Positions 9,448 to 19,372 of a stretch of 64,000 nucleotides of DNA are shown piece after piece. The stretch is from [Pantoea] beijingensis (GTDB lineage Bacteria > Pseudomonadota > Gammaproteobacteria > Enterobacterales > Enterobacteriaceae): assembly GCF_022647505.1 (NCBI RefSeq), contig NZ_CP071409.1, positions 1,178,001-1,242,000 on the forward strand, in the 5' to 3' direction. A model generated the notes under the pieces. The model ran no database searches. It had not been told where the DNA came from and saw only the letters and a program-made list of their open reading frames with translations. Numbering within the stretch: the stretch's first letter is position 1; each line of letters opens with the position of its first letter. The translations under genes and the position numbers were made by a program.

Positions 9448-11508
9448 TTATTCAGGTTGTTCCAGGGATTTGATGTAATCGTAAATGGCTAACTGCGCAC
9501 GAACTTTACGACGGTTGCCACGTGGCACGTAACGGTTACTCAATTCTTTATCAACAAAGCGGGCTTTAAGGGTATCACTGAACAAGATACCAATAATATC
9601 CAAAATACGTTGTTTCAGTGTTGGATCGAGGATGGCGACGGCAACCTCAATACGATAATCGATATTACGCGTCATCCAGTCGGCGGAGGAGAGATACACT
9701 TTTTTATCCCCGCCGTTTTCGAAAATATACACGCGATCGTGCTCGAGATAGCGATCGACGATGCTAATGACGCGAATGTTTTCGCTGATCCCTTCAAGAT
9801 CTGGAATTAGCGAACACATGCCGCGAACCAGCAGGTTCACCTTCACACCGACGCTGGATGCAGTATAGAGGCGATCGACCAGACCTTTATCCACCAGATT
9901 ATTGACCTTTAGCGTGATACCCGCGGCAATACCATTTTGCGCATTGGCGATTTCACTATCAATCAATTGGTAGAGCATGCGCCGGGAGTTTTGCGGTGAC
10001 ACCATCAGGTGTTCAAATGAGACCGGGCGATAAGGGTTTTCGATAAAGCTGAATACGCGACGTACTTCATTGGTGATGCGGGCATCGGCGGTGAGTAATG
10101 AATAGTCGGTGTAGATACGCGCCGTTTTTTCATTAAAGTTTCCGGTGCCGATATGAGCATAGCGAACAATCTCAGTGCCTTCGCGGCGTGAAATCAAAAA
10201 CAGCTTGGCGTGTATTTTTAATCCGGGGGCAGAGAAAATAACGTGTACGCCAGCCTCGGTTAGCCGCTTCGCCCAGTGAATATTCGCTTCTTCGTCAAAA
10301 CGCGCCTGCAGTTCCACGACCACCGTCACTTTCTTACCGTTATAGGCGGCATGGATCATCGCGTCGATAATGCGTGAGTTTTTCGCCACGCGGTAAATAT
10401 TGATTTTTATGGCCAGCACGCTGGGATCAAATGAGGCCTGGCGTAGCAGCTCCAGCACATGTTCAAACGTGTGATACGGGTAGTAGAGCAGCACATCGTG
10501 ATTGCGAATAGCATCAAAGCCGTTGCGAAACGCATCGAACCAAATATGGCGCAGCTGCGGCAGCGGTTTATTCACCAGATTGGCTTTGCCAACGTTAGGA
10601 AAGCTGATGAAATCTTTAAAATTATGGTAACGACCACCGGGAATGATTGAGTCGTAATTTGAGATACTGAGTTTGCCGCGCAGCAGTTCTACCATTGCAT
10701 CCGGCATATCGCGCTGATAAACGAAACGCACAGGTTCGGCCGTCAGACGCTGCTTCAGACTGGAAGACATCAGTTCCAGCAGGCTTGACTCCATTTCAGT
10801 GACCAGATCGTATTCGGCATCACGCGTCATTTTCATGGAATACGCGTTCAGCGTATCGTAGTCATAGAAGCCTTTAAAAATATCATCAAGGCAATAGCGT
10901 AAAATGTTATCCAGCAGGATCATTGGCTTGCGGCGACGTGGGGTTTCCGGCGGCAAGTTAACGAAGCGTGGCACTTTATCGGATGGGATCTCCAGCAAGG
11001 CATAGCTGATCTCTTCACCGCGTATAATTTCGACTGCCAGGTAGGTGTAATCGTCTTTAAGAAACTCGGTCAGATCGGTATCGCGATTAATCAGTATTGG
11101 CGTAATGTGCTGGCGCAGATGATGTTTAAAGTAGTGGCGCAGCCAGTTCTGCTGGTTCGGTGACAGCTGGCGTTCGTTAATCAGAAAGATTTGATTACGC
11201 GCCATCTCCAACAGGAGGTCATTATAGAGTCCATCAAATTCCTGATCCGCCTTCAGCACGCGCTGTTGAATTTTTTTCAACAAATGACGCGGCGTGCTGG
11301 GGGAACCCTGCTCTTCACCAATTAAAATACGGCGTTTGAGGTCGGCAAAGCGAACCTTATAAAATTCATCAAGATTATTAGAATAAATACCAAGGAAACG
11401 CATGCGCTCAATCAGCGGGTTAGTTTTATCTGCCGCTTCCTGTAACACGCGTTCATTAAAGGATAACCAGCTTAACTCTTTTTCGATGTATAGCTTTTCC
11501 TGACCCAT
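9448..11508 (-). CDS. ppk: Polyphosphate kinase Ppk
   Basis: Ppk reversibly polymerises the ATP gamma-phosphate into inorganic polyphosphate at the inner membrane. I placed the start at the ATG at 11508 ([18 protein letters not shown]), which gives 686 residues against 688 in E. coli and has GGAG seven bases upstream; the longer frame adds 15 unconserved residues. The two PLD-like active-site histidine motifs are present ([12 protein letters not shown] and [20 protein letters not shown]). The C-terminus, [19 protein letters not shown], matches E. coli. It is first gene of the ppk-ppx operon and divergent from a pst-like operon. Confidence 0.97.
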   Translation of the reverse strand: MGQEKLYIEKELSWLSFNERVLQEAADKTNPLIERMRFLGIYSNNLDEFYKVRFADLKRRILIGEEQGSPSTPRHLLKKIQQRVLKADQEFDGLYNDLLLEMARNQIFLINERQLSPNQQNWLRHYFKHHLRQHITPILINRDTDLTEFLKDDYTYLAVEIIRGEEISYALLEIPSDKVPRFVNLPPETPRRRKPMILLDNILRYCLDDIFKGFYDYDTLNAYSMKMTRDAEYDLVTEMESSLLELMSSSLKQRLTAEPVRFVYQRDMPDAMVELLRGKLSISNYDSIIPGGRYHNFKDFISFPNVGKANLVNKPLPQLRHIWFDAFRNGFDAIRNHDVLLYYPYHTFEHVLELLRQASFDPSVLAIKINIYRVAKNSRIIDAMIHAAYNGKKVTVVVELQARFDEEANIHWAKRLTEAGVHVIFSAPGLKIHAKLFLISRREGTEIVRYAHIGTGNFNEKTARIYTDYSLLTADARITNEVRRVFSFIENPYRPVSFEHLMVSPQNSRRMLYQLIDSEIANAQNGIAAGITLKVNNLVDKGLVDRLYTASSVGVKVNLLVRGMCSLIPDLEGISENIRVISIVDRYLEHDRVYIFENGGDKKVYLSSADWMTRNIDYRIEVAVAILDPTLKQRILDIIGILFSDTLKARFVDKELSNRYVPRGNRRKVRAQLAIYDYIKSLEQPE

Positions 11509-11592
11509 CTTTGCTCCGTTTACTGATTCAGGACGAGGGTACCCAGTGTCCACGACTATTATGGCGAGAGTATGGCAATAATGTCCAACCTC

Positions 11593-11673
11593 CCGTCAAT
11601 CTTCATATTACTGGTTTATTGTCTTCGCTCACGGTGCGAGTACTGCGGTCCTGCAACATGAATTATTTAGGGC
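11593..11673. repeat. Degenerate palindromic intergenic repeat, copy C
   Basis: The right end CCTGCAACATGAATTATTTA, followed by GGG, matches the end of copy A. The left part (CGTCAATCTTCATATTACTGG) is a decayed version of the other terminus. It lies in the divergent ppk / pst-like promoter region. Confidence 0.5.
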
Positions 11674-11723
11674 AGAGTTGTCTTATCAAACGGCTACGGG
11701 CAACATAGCGTGTTCACAGCACA

Positions 11724-13871
11724 ATGGAAACCCTGCCTGGCATGATCGATAACCATATTCCTGTTCACTTCAGCGACAAACGTCGGCGCTATATCGATCG
11801 CGTTACACGGCGTGTAGTCACCGTTTGCGGAGTGGGCGTGCTGATGATCATGATGTTACTGTTTTTATGGCTCATCTGGGTAGTGGTTCCGCTATTTTCA
11901 TCACCGTCTTTATATTCGACCAGCCCATTTTTACTGTGGGAACCGCAGCCGTCGGTGGCGATGGGGACTAATGGTCAATGGGGCTGGCGTATCGAAGCGC
12001 AGGGCAATGCGCGGTTTATACCTCTGAATGGGGCGCCGGCGGAACCCGCGTTACATATTGCGTCGGGGCCTGTACAGGCGGCTGTGACAGCGGATAATCA
12101 GGGGATGGCTATTTTTCAGAGTGATGGCCAGGTAAAAGTGCTGGAACCCGATTTCAACAGTACCGAACCGCGCTGGAAATTCCCTCTGGGCGATGCCCCA
12201 CTTGCGCTATTCTCTCAGCCGTTACTCCTCACTGCCGTGGCCAGAACGTACGCAGGAACGTGGATTATTGCGGGCTCAACGGGAAAAACGATTGAGTTGG
12301 TGACGTTGCAGACAGATCAGTTACCGCTGCGGCAAACCATTCCTGTTGCACATAGCGAGCGACTGTTGCTGACGCCGGATGGCACGCTGCTGATTACCGT
12401 CACTGCCAATATTTTGCAGGTATGGCGCATTACGCCGCAGGGCGTCACGCTACGTGATACCCTCACCCTGAAAGCATTACCCCAGCATGTTACGCTGATG
12501 AGCGGTGGCAGTTCGTTACTGATAGCCAGTACATCAGGTATCTCACAATGGTTTGATATCGCCAGCCCGACAGGTCCTCATCTTAACTTTATTCGTCACT
12601 TTACCGGCGCGCAGCCGCAGCCGCTGCTCATTAGTGAGCCGAACCGCCGAGTATTTGCCACGATTGATCCCAGCGGGATGCTCAGGCTATATGCCAGTAA
12701 GCAGGATGGCGAGATTTTCTCTCGTCAGCTTGAAGGGGGAGTTATCCGTGCCAGTTTTACGCCGCAGGGTGACGGATTGCTGGTGGAGCGTGCGGGACAA
12801 TGGCAATACTATCGTCTTTCTAACCCATTTCCCGACTTTAGCTGGCAAAGTCTGTGGCAAAAAATCTGGTATGAGAACTACCCCCGACCGGACTGGGTAT
12901 GGCAATCGACCGCTGCGAACGATCATTATCAGGCTAAATTCAGCCTGGTGCCGATGGTGGCTGGAACTCTTAAGGCATCGGTATTGGCGCTTCTGTTCGC
13001 CACGCCGTTAGCGCTGGCGGCAGCAATTTATACGGCATGGTTTATGTCGCCCGGGCTGCGGCGCTGGGTAAAACCGACTGTTGAAATGATGGGCGCATTA
13101 CCGAGCGTGGTCGTGGGCCTCATTGCCAGCCTGTGGCTGGCCCCCCGTATTGCCGACCATCTGGCGGGTGTTCTGCTACTGCCCTTCATCCTGGCACTCA
13201 CGTTGTTGCTGTGTCCATGGGGGATCCGGTGTCTGCCAGAAACTTGGCGACGATATTGCACAACGCAGGGCAGGGAGGTCTGGATTCTGCTGCCCGTACT
13301 GTTGCTGGTGTCGTTTAGCTGCCTGTGGTTTTTTCCATGGGTCGATAAGGCTCTGTTTGGTACAGGGCTGGCCGATCGTTTATCCCGGGGTTATGAGCAG
13401 CGAAATTTACTGGTAGCGGGTGTTGCGATGGGATTTGCGCTGATCCCGCTAATTTTCACGCTGGCGGAAGACGCCATTTTTAGCGTTCCCGTTTCGCTGG
13501 GACAGGGATCGATGGCATTAGGCGCAACGCAGTGGCAAACCTTATCCCGAGTGGTTCTCCCGGGCGCTTCAGCCGGTGTGTTTGCCGCGCTGATGATTGG
13601 TTTTGGACGTGCGGTAGGGGAAACCATGATTGTATTAATGGCAACGGGAAACACGCCGATTGCCGATGGCGGTTTATTTCAGGGACTACGCACGATTTCT
13701 GCCAATATCGCCGTCGAAATGCCGGAAGCCGCCGCTGGAAGCGTTCACTATCGTATCCTGTTTCTCAGCGCACTGATATTGCTGCTGTTTACTCTGGTCG
13801 TAAACACGCTGGCAGAGGTTGTACGGCAACGCTTGCGCCAGCGCTTCAACAATCATGAGGAACAAGGATGA
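11724..13871 (+). CDS. pstC: PstC-like ABC permease with large periplasmic domain
   Basis: This 715-residue protein is more than twice the usual PstC length (E. coli 319). One membrane span (about 31-58) is followed by a region of about 320 residues made of repeated beta-strand units ending in Trp/Tyr-rich turns (for example ILQVWRITPQG, GISQWFDIASP, GMLRLYASKQDG), which looks like a beta-propeller. A PstC-type permease domain (about 415-705) follows, with the coupling loop SMALGATQWQTLSRVVLPGA and GFGRAVGETMIVLMATGN. Large permeases of this kind occur in Vibrio and Shewanella phosphate systems. Phosphate is the probable substrate; no PstS is encoded here. The start has a weak Shine-Dalgarno, and Met-7 is an alternative. 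Confidence 0.85.
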   Translation: METLPGMIDNHIPVHFSDKRRRYIDRVTRRVVTVCGVGVLMIMMLLFLWLIWVVVPLFSSPSLYSTSPFLLWEPQPSVAMGTNGQWGWRIEAQGNARFIPLNGAPAEPALHIASGPVQAAVTADNQGMAIFQSDGQVKVLEPDFNSTEPRWKFPLGDAPLALFSQPLLLTAVARTYAGTWIIAGSTGKTIELVTLQTDQLPLRQTIPVAHSERLLLTPDGTLLITVTANILQVWRITPQGVTLRDTLTLKALPQHVTLMSGGSSLLIASTSGISQWFDIASPTGPHLNFIRHFTGAQPQPLLISEPNRRVFATIDPSGMLRLYASKQDGEIFSRQLEGGVIRASFTPQGDGLLVERAGQWQYYRLSNPFPDFSWQSLWQKIWYENYPRPDWVWQSTAANDHYQAKFSLVPMVAGTLKASVLALLFATPLALAAAIYTAWFMSPGLRRWVKPTVEMMGALPSVVVGLIASLWLAPRIADHLAGVLLLPFILALTLLLCPWGIRCLPETWRRYCTTQGREVWILLPVLLLVSFSCLWFFPWVDKALFGTGLADRLSRGYEQRNLLVAGVAMGFALIPLIFTLAEDAIFSVPVSLGQGSMALGATQWQTLSRVVLPGASAGVFAALMIGFGRAVGETMIVLMATGNTPIADGGLFQGLRTISANIAVEMPEAAAGSVHYRILFLSALILLLFTLVVNTLAEVVRQRLRQRFNNHEEQG

Positions 13872-15520
13872 GCCGCGCGGTACGACAAAACGAGCGCTGG
13901 CGCTGGCTAACCGGTGGCGCCGTTGTTGTCAGCTTGCTGGCTTTCTTGCTGCTGATTGTTTTGCTGGCGTGGCAGGGCCTGCGCGGATTTTGGCCGCAAT
14001 CGATTACGTTATTTACGCTAAATCAGCCCAGTGCCGGAAGCATACAGCTTCTCGGGGAGACGGTAAGCAGCAGCACGCTATCGCGCAGACAACTTGAAAA
14101 AGAGGGACGGGTTCTCCCTTCTTATTTGCCGGATACGTTCACGCGCTATGTGATTAAAACGGGCAATCGCGATTTTGCAGCCCCGGATTTCCGGACATTG
14201 CTGTCTTCGGATATCACTGCACAACAGCAGCCGGAGCAGGTGATAGTATTACAACGTCGTTCCGGCGGTATGGCATATGGCTGGTTTGTTGGCCTGGAGG
14301 AAGGCCGTCAGGCGCTGATCGCGCAGGATATGCGCCAGGCTTTACAGCGTCGTCTGCATCAGATCTCGCTTCAGTTAAAGCAAGCAGAGCATATTCGCCG
14401 CGTGAATATGGCACGTATCAATGCACAGCTTGATACGCTGCAGCAGCGGGCTGAAATGCTGAGTGAGAAGAAAGCCTATAGCATCCGGCAGCAGTCGATC
14501 TATCAGGCCGATCGTAGCGATCTGCAGCGGCAGTTCGATCGACTGGCGTTGCGGTTGGCGTCGCTGAATCGCGAGATCGATCGCAATACGCTGATATTGC
14601 GTGATGCCAGCGGTAACGACCATCGTATTCCTCTGGCGCAAATCATCATGGCCTGGTATCCGAATAAGATGAATTACTGGCAGAAATGGTGCCACTTTGG
14701 CAACCAGGTCTGGCATTTTATCAGCGATTCCCCGCAGGATGGACAAAGCGAAGGCGGCGTGTTTCCAGCCATTTTTGGTACGGTGCTTATGGTCATGTTG
14801 ATGTCGATCGTAGTGATGCCGCTTGGCGTTATCGCGGCCGTCTGGCTGCATGAATATGCGCACCGCCACTGGCTTACGCAATTGGTCCGTATTGCAGTGG
14901 TCAATCTCGCTGGCGTGCCGTCGATTGTTTATGGCGTGTTTGGTCTTGGATTTTTTGTCTGGTTGATTGGCGGCACCTTGGATCAACTGCTGTTCCCGGC
15001 TTCGTTACCTAATCCCACCTTTGGTACACCGGGGTTACTCTGGGCATCCCTGACGTTGGCACTGCTGACCTTACCGGTGGTGATTGTCGCTACCGAGGAG
15101 GGATTATCACGCATTCCACCCGCGCTGCGCCTGGGCTCGCTGGCGCTGGGTGCGACGCGGGCAGAAACGCTGTGGCACATCACATTGCCACTTGCTGTCC
15201 CAGCCATGTTAACGGGGTTTATCCTGGCGGTTGCACGTGCGGCGGGGGAGACGGCTCCACTGATGCTGGTTGGGGTGGTAAAGATGGTGCCGGAACTGCC
15301 GGTTGATGCCATTTTTCCTTATTTGCATCTTGACCGTAAATTTATGCATTTGGGTTTTCAGATCTACGATCTGGCATTTCAGAGCCCGGATGCTGAAGCC
15401 GATCGGCCGCTGGTATATGCCACGGCACTATTGTTGGTACTGCTGGTGTTGGGACTTAATCTGCTGGCAATGGGGCTTCGTCACCGGCTGCGCGAGCGCT
15501 ATCGTGCGCTGATTCAATAA
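13868..15520 (+). CDS. pstA: PstA-like ABC permease with coiled-coil insertion
   Basis: The second permease of the pst-like operon is 550 residues, against 296 for E. coli PstA. The first membrane span (about 18-36) leads to a non-membrane region whose residues about 155-240 form a heptad-rich coiled coil (RRLHQISLQLKQAEHI, AQLDTLQQRAEMLSEKK). Residues about 295-545 are the typical PstA permease, with LRLGSLALGATRAETLWHIT and AVARAAGETAPLMLVG. The ATGA overlap with the upstream permease gene indicates translational coupling. The coiled coil and the partner's propeller are probably on the same face of the membrane, which by topology should be the periplasm. Confidence 0.87.
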   Translation: MSRAVRQNERWRWLTGGAVVVSLLAFLLLIVLLAWQGLRGFWPQSITLFTLNQPSAGSIQLLGETVSSSTLSRRQLEKEGRVLPSYLPDTFTRYVIKTGNRDFAAPDFRTLLSSDITAQQQPEQVIVLQRRSGGMAYGWFVGLEEGRQALIAQDMRQALQRRLHQISLQLKQAEHIRRVNMARINAQLDTLQQRAEMLSEKKAYSIRQQSIYQADRSDLQRQFDRLALRLASLNREIDRNTLILRDASGNDHRIPLAQIIMAWYPNKMNYWQKWCHFGNQVWHFISDSPQDGQSEGGVFPAIFGTVLMVMLMSIVVMPLGVIAAVWLHEYAHRHWLTQLVRIAVVNLAGVPSIVYGVFGLGFFVWLIGGTLDQLLFPASLPNPTFGTPGLLWASLTLALLTLPVVIVATEEGLSRIPPALRLGSLALGATRAETLWHITLPLAVPAMLTGFILAVARAAGETAPLMLVGVVKMVPELPVDAIFPYLHLDRKFMHLGFQIYDLAFQSPDAEADRPLVYATALLLVLLVLGLNLLAMGLRHRLRERYRALIQ

Positions 15521-15535
15521 ACTGTGGAAAGTAAG

Positions 15536-16318
15536 ATGCATTCAACCGTCACCTTTAACGATACGGAAACGGCGCTGGAATTAAAGAAGCTTTCGCTGTG
15601 GTATGACGACAAGCAGGCACTGAAAGATATTTCACTGAAGGTACCTAAGAACTGTATTACCGCCCTTATTGGCCCTTCTGGCTGCGGTAAATCGACGCTA
15701 TTACGATGCTTTAACCGAATGAATGATTTGATTGCCGGATGCCGTATTGAAGGCGATATTCTGTTAGGTAATCGCTCCATTTATCAGGAAAAAAACGATC
15801 TTTCTGCATTGCGGCGGCGGGTTGGGATGGTGTTTCAGCGCCCTAATCCCTTTCCTAAATCCATTTATGAAAACGTGGTGTATGGTCTGCGTTTGCAAGG
15901 GGTACGTGATAAGCGTGTGCTGGATGAGGCGGTGGAACGGGCACTGCGTGCGGCGGCGTTGTGGGGCGAAGTGAAAGATAGCCTGCGGAAAAATGCTTTA
16001 ACCCTCTCAACCGGGCAGCAGCAGCGGTTAGTCATTGCCCGGGCAATCGCTATCGAACCCGAAGTACTCTTACTGGATGAGCCAACATCAGCACTGGACC
16101 CCATCTCTACGTTAGTTATTGAAGAGCTAATGACAACGTTAAAGCAGCATTTTTCCCTGCTACTGGTCACACATAATATGCAGCAGGCTGCGCGCGTCTC
16201 TGATTACGCGGCATTTGTGCATAATGGCAGTCTGGTGGAGTTTGCTGAGACGGATACGCTTTTCACCGCGCCGCAGCAGCGACGCACTGAAGATTATATT
16301 ACCGGACGCTATGGCTAA
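15536..16318 (+). CDS. pstB: Phosphate ABC transporter ATP-binding protein PstB
   Basis: The ATPase of the pst-like transporter, 260 residues from the ATG at 15536, which is preceded by GGAAAG; an in-frame GTG lies four codons upstream. Walker A is [20 protein letters not shown], including the PstB-typical RCFNRMNDL. The Q-loop region reads [20 protein letters not shown] and Walker [13 protein letters not shown]. The signature loop reads LSTGQQQRL where PstB proteins usually have LSGGQ. It is 15 bases behind pstA, completing a three-gene operon without pstS or phoU. Confidence 0.93.
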   Translation: MHSTVTFNDTETALELKKLSLWYDDKQALKDISLKVPKNCITALIGPSGCGKSTLLRCFNRMNDLIAGCRIEGDILLGNRSIYQEKNDLSALRRRVGMVFQRPNPFPKSIYENVVYGLRLQGVRDKRVLDEAVERALRAAALWGEVKDSLRKNALTLSTGQQQRLVIARAIAIEPEVLLLDEPTSALDPISTLVIEELMTTLKQHFSLLLVTHNMQQAARVSDYAAFVHNGSLVEFAETDTLFTAPQQRRTEDYITGRYG

Positions 16319-16320
16319 CA

Positions 16321-16365
16321 CTGCCTGTCTCGACTAACGGCGTAGATGAGAGTCGAGACGGGCAG
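16321..16365. terminator. Bidirectional stem-loop between pstB and purN
   Basis: A 15-bp stem with one T-G pair (CTGCCTGTCTCGACT / AGTCGAGACGGGCAG) lies directly after the pstB stop and before the convergent purN stop. It lacks a long U-tract, but its strength and position suggest a shared terminator. Confidence 0.6.
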
Positions 16366-16426
16366 ATACGCCATTTAAATGACAGTCCTTTGGGACCTAT
16401 GCGAAAATCTGGGCTGGAGACGCGGG

Positions 16427-17065
16427 CTATTCGAAAGCGTGGCCTTGCGGCGGTAGTTTTTTGTCATCAAGCCAGGCGGCCCGATCGCGCATCGCTAAGC
16501 GGCCAGTCATAAACCAGTCGATTACCAGTGGATAGATCGCATGTTCCTGATGCTGGACGCGTGCGATGACTTCAGCTTCACTATCATCGGCGAAGATCGG
16601 TACTCGAGCCTGCAGGATAACCGGTCCCCCATCCAGCTCGTCAGTGACAAAATGCACCGATGTACCATGTTCTTCATCGCCGTTTTCTATTGCCTGACGA
16701 TGGGTATGCAACCCGGGATATTTAGGTAATAGCGAGGGATGAATATTGAGCATCCGTCCCTGGTAATGGGCGACAAAGTCCGGACTAAGGATGCGCATAT
16801 AGCCCGCCAGCACGATCAGGTCAGGCGCGTAAGCATCGATTTCCCGCATCAGTTGACGATCAAAAGCGATGCGGTCTGAGAACTGAGAGGGAGAGAGCGC
16901 GTGGGCGGGGATACCCGCCTGGCTGGCGCGTTGCAGTCCGAAGACCCCCGCCTTGTTGCTAAACACGGCAGCAAGGCTGCCGTTGATTCGTCCCTGCTGG
17001 CAGGCATCGATAATCGCCTGAAGATTGCTACCGTTACCGGAAACCAGCACGACTATTTTTTTCAT
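16427..17065 (-). CDS. purN: Phosphoribosylglycinamide formyltransferase PurN
   Basis: PurN transfers a formyl group from 10-formyl-tetrahydrofolate to GAR in the third step of purine synthesis. The protein has 212 residues, the same as E. coli. The phosphoribosyl-binding loop [13 protein letters not shown] (about 8-20) and the catalytic region [18 protein letters not shown] (about 104-121, with the active Asn and His) are intact, and [16 protein letters not shown] carries the catalytic Asp. Its ATG overlaps the purM stop as ATGA, so purM and purN are translationally coupled and share the PurR-controlled promoter. Confidence 0.97.
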   Translation of the reverse strand: MKKIVVLVSGNGSNLQAIIDACQQGRINGSLAAVFSNKAGVFGLQRASQAGIPAHALSPSQFSDRIAFDRQLMREIDAYAPDLIVLAGYMRILSPDFVAHYQGRMLNIHPSLLPKYPGLHTHRQAIENGDEEHGTSVHFVTDELDGGPVILQARVPIFADDSEAEVIARVQHQEHAIYPLVIDWFMTGRLAMRDRAAWLDDKKLPPQGHAFE

Positions 17066-18102
17066 GCGTTAATAACCACTCGTTCTTCCGAGTCGGATGC
17101 GTTAATCACTCCGATTTTCCAGGCTTTTTCACCCGCATCTGTCATCAACTGTACCGCTTTATCCGCATCTGCTGCACTCAGCGCGATCACCATGCCCACG
17201 CCGCAGTTAAAGGTGCGGTACATTTCAAAACGGCTGACGTTACCGGCCTGCTGCATCCAACTGAAAATGGCCGGCCACTGCCAGCTTGACTCGTCAATAA
17301 TGGCCTGGGTGTTTTCTGGCAACACGCGTGGAATATTCTCCCAAAAACCGCCGCCGGTAAGATGTGCGATCGCATGTACGTCAACCTGCTCAATCAGGCT
17401 TAGAATGTTTTTCACGTAGATACGGGTAGGCTCCAGCAGATGATCGGCAATCGATTTGCCCTCAAGCTGTTTGGTTTCCGCATTGGTCTGGCTTACTTCA
17501 AGGATTTTACGTACCAGCGAATAACCGTTGGAGTGCGGGCCACTTGAACCCAGAGCAATCAGGACATCGCCGTCCTGTACTTTGGAGCCATCAATGATTT
17601 CTGATTTTTCCACCACGCCGACGCAGAAACCAGCCACATCGTAATCTTCACCGTGGTACATGCCCGGCATTTCAGCCGTTTCGCCGCCAACCAGGGCGCA
17701 GCCGGATTGTTGGCAACCTTCGGCAATACCGGTAATTACGCTGGCCGCGGTATCCACATCCAGTTTGCCGGTAGCGTAGTAATCGAGAAAGAACAGCGGT
17801 TCAGCCCCCTGGACAACCAGGTCATTGACGCACATTGCGACCAAATCAATACCGATGCTTTCATGGCGTTTCAGATCCATTGCCAGACGCAGCTTGGTGC
17901 CGACGCCGTCAGTGCCGGAGACCAAAATCGGTTCGCGGTATTTTTGCGGCAGCGCACAAAGGGCACCGAAACCGCCAAGTCCACCCATGACTTCGGGACG
18001 ACGAGTCTTTTTCACTACGCCTTTAATACGATCGACTAAAGCATTACCAGCATCAATATCAACACCGGCGTCTTTATAGCTGAGAGAGGTCTTATCGGTC
18101 AC
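17062..18102 (-). CDS. purM: Phosphoribosylformylglycinamidine cyclo-ligase PurM
   Basis: PurM closes the imidazole ring to make AIR, step five of purine synthesis. I start it at the GTG at 18102, giving [19 protein letters not shown] (346 residues; E. coli 345) with GGGGAT upstream. The upstream extension in the same frame is not PurM-like. Family landmarks include [32 protein letters not shown] and [14 protein letters not shown]. It heads the purMN operon. A near-perfect PurR box lies about 135 bases upstream. Confidence 0.96.
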   Translation of the reverse strand: MTDKTSLSYKDAGVDIDAGNALVDRIKGVVKKTRRPEVMGGLGGFGALCALPQKYREPILVSGTDGVGTKLRLAMDLKRHESIGIDLVAMCVNDLVVQGAEPLFFLDYYATGKLDVDTAASVITGIAEGCQQSGCALVGGETAEMPGMYHGEDYDVAGFCVGVVEKSEIIDGSKVQDGDVLIALGSSGPHSNGYSLVRKILEVSQTNAETKQLEGKSIADHLLEPTRIYVKNILSLIEQVDVHAIAHLTGGGFWENIPRVLPENTQAIIDESSWQWPAIFSWMQQAGNVSRFEMYRTFNCGVGMVIALSAADADKAVQLMTDAGEKAWKIGVINASDSEERVVINA

Positions 18103-18238
18103 TGCGAAATCCCCACGCGATTGCGGTTGGTGGTTTGAAATTAGGCTGTGTCCCGCGAGTAAAAAAGGGCGCTGTGACGGCACCACCACGACCCCTTCAG
18201 CAGGGACACGACCTATAGCGCGGCAATTCTATCAGTGC

Positions 18239-18254
18239 AGGCAAACGTTTGCGA
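18239..18254 (-). promoter_or_regulatory. PurR operator upstream of purMN
   Basis: AGGCAAACGTTTGCGA contains the perfect 12-base palindrome GCAAACGTTTGC and closely matches the PurR consensus ACGCAAACGTTTTCGT. It lies between the divergent purM and upp genes, about 135 bases before the purM start. Purine-dependent repression is known for E. coli purMN. Confidence 0.88.
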
Positions 18255-18494
18255 GTGTCATCTTAGCCTGACATTGCACATAGCAATATTTTAGCCAATC
18301 ATTATCAGCATCACGTATATCCATCAGACTACACGCGTCACGTTGAGGGCGCGGTACGTATTTCTACGCAGAGGGTTAATCGGTCCCTTGAGCGGAGTCA
18401 TTCGATTGGCTTTTAGTTGCGACACACCGTGAAGCAAGCCTCTCTGATTGGGCAAATAACCGAATATTCGGCTTAAATAATTGGCCTAAGTCAT

Positions 18495-18537
18495 ATGGCA
18501 TGCTGAATAAAAGGCGGTATAATCCCGCGATTTTTTT
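18495..18537 (+). promoter_or_regulatory. upp promoter with UTP-sensing start site
   Basis: A -10 box TATAAT (18518-18523) is preceded at 17 bases by ATGGCA (4 of 6 matches to TTGACA). The expected start region reads GATTTTTTTG: GA at 18529-18530 followed by seven T. In E. coli upp and codBA the same arrangement causes UTP-dependent reiterative transcription, so high UTP lowers expression. The conservation supports the same control here. Confidence 0.8.
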
Positions 18538-18566
18538 GCAGCTCAACATACTTCGGGAGAACAATA

Positions 18567-19193
18567 ATGAAGATCGTGGAAGTTAAACATCCGCTCGTCA
18601 AACATAAACTGGGTCTGATGCGTGAGCATGATGTAAGTACGAAGCGTTTTCGTGAACTTGCTTCAGAAGTGGGAAGTTTACTGACTTATGAAGCCACTTC
18701 CGATCTCGAAACCGAGACCGTGACCATTGAAGGTTGGAATGGCCCGGTGGCTATTGAGCAAATTAAAGGCAAGAAAATTACCGTGGTTCCTATTCTGCGT
18801 GCCGGACTGGGAATGATGGACGGTGTTCTGGAACACGTTCCCAGTGCACGTATTAGCGTCGTGGGCGTTTACCGTGATGAAGAGACGCTGGAGCCCGTTC
18901 CCTATTTCCAGAAGCTGGTATCAAACATTGAAGAGCGTATGGCGTTGGTGGTTGATCCAATGCTGGCGACGGGCGGTTCAATGATTGCTACCATCGATCT
19001 GCTGAAAAAAGCCGGTTGCAGCAGCATTAAAGTACTGGTACTTGTGGCCGCACCCGAAGGTCTTGCGGCGCTGGAAAAAGCCCACCCGGATGTGGAGGTG
19101 TACACTGCCTCTGTCGATCAGGGATTGAACGAAAAGGGCTACATCATTCCGGGTCTGGGTGACGCGGGCGATAAAATTTTTGGTACCAAGTAA
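18567..19193 (+). CDS. upp: Uracil phosphoribosyltransferase Upp
   Basis: Upp salvages uracil by joining it to PRPP to make UMP. The 208-residue protein equals E. coli Upp in length. The PRPP-binding loop is [20 protein letters not shown] (about 128-147), and the uracil-binding C-terminal region has [18 protein letters not shown]. The start has GGGAGA seven bases upstream. The uracil transporter gene uraA follows in the same direction but after about 310 bases with terminator-like hairpins, unlike the shorter spacer I recall from E. coli. Confidence 0.98.
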   Translation: MKIVEVKHPLVKHKLGLMREHDVSTKRFRELASEVGSLLTYEATSDLETETVTIEGWNGPVAIEQIKGKKITVVPILRAGLGMMDGVLEHVPSARISVVGVYRDEETLEPVPYFQKLVSNIEERMALVVDPMLATGGSMIATIDLLKKAGCSSIKVLVLVAAPEGLAALEKAHPDVEVYTASVDQGLNEKGYIIPGLGDAGDKIFGTK

Positions 19194-19201
19194 ATGTACG
19201 C

Positions 19202-19300
19202 GTCAGGCGATTACGGGTGTTACCCGGAAACCAGCCACAAGGGACTGTTACTTTCCACGGCAGAGATGTCGTGGTTAACGTCTTCCGGCTGTGGCCTGAC
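19202..19300 (+). ncRNA. Candidate structured RNA in the upp-uraA spacer
   Basis: A closing stem GTCAGGC (19202-19208) / GCCTGAC (19294-19300) encloses two hairpins. The first is CGGGT-GTT-ACCCG (19214-19226). The second is CCACGGCA-GAGA-TGTCGTGG (19255-19274), with one G-U pair and a GNRA-type GAGA loop. A competing pairing, GCCACA (19234-19239) with TGTGGC (19290-19295), would break part of the closing stem. I do not recognise it as a named family. It could be a cis-regulatory leader of uraA or a 3'-UTR RNA of upp. Confidence 0.4.
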
Positions 19301-19308
19301 TCTGTATA

Positions 19309-19364
19309 TCGGCGCTCCTCGCCGACGTTTATTTTTCTAAGCCGACTTGATAGTCGGCTTTTTT
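19309..19364 (+). terminator. Tandem intrinsic terminators after upp
   Basis: The first hairpin, TCGGCG-CTCCT-CGCCGA (19309-19325), is followed by GTTTATTTTT. The second, GCCGACT-TGAT-AGTCGGC (19341-19358), is followed by TTTTTT. The sequence GCCGAC occurs in both, so the second 3' arm could also pair with the first, giving exclusive structures. They lie between upp and uraA and should limit cotranscription. Confidence 0.82.
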
Positions 19365-19372
19365 ATGGCACA

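Noticed and set aside
11509..11723. Possible Pho box before the pst-like operon
   Set aside because: I looked for paired CTGTCAT-like repeats 11 bases apart and saw none close enough to report; a weight-matrix scan would be needed.
14375..14986. Minus-strand open frame of 203 codons
   Set aside because: It lies entirely inside the pstA-like gene on the opposite strand, is His/Arg/Gln-rich as expected for an antisense shadow, and shows no family motif.
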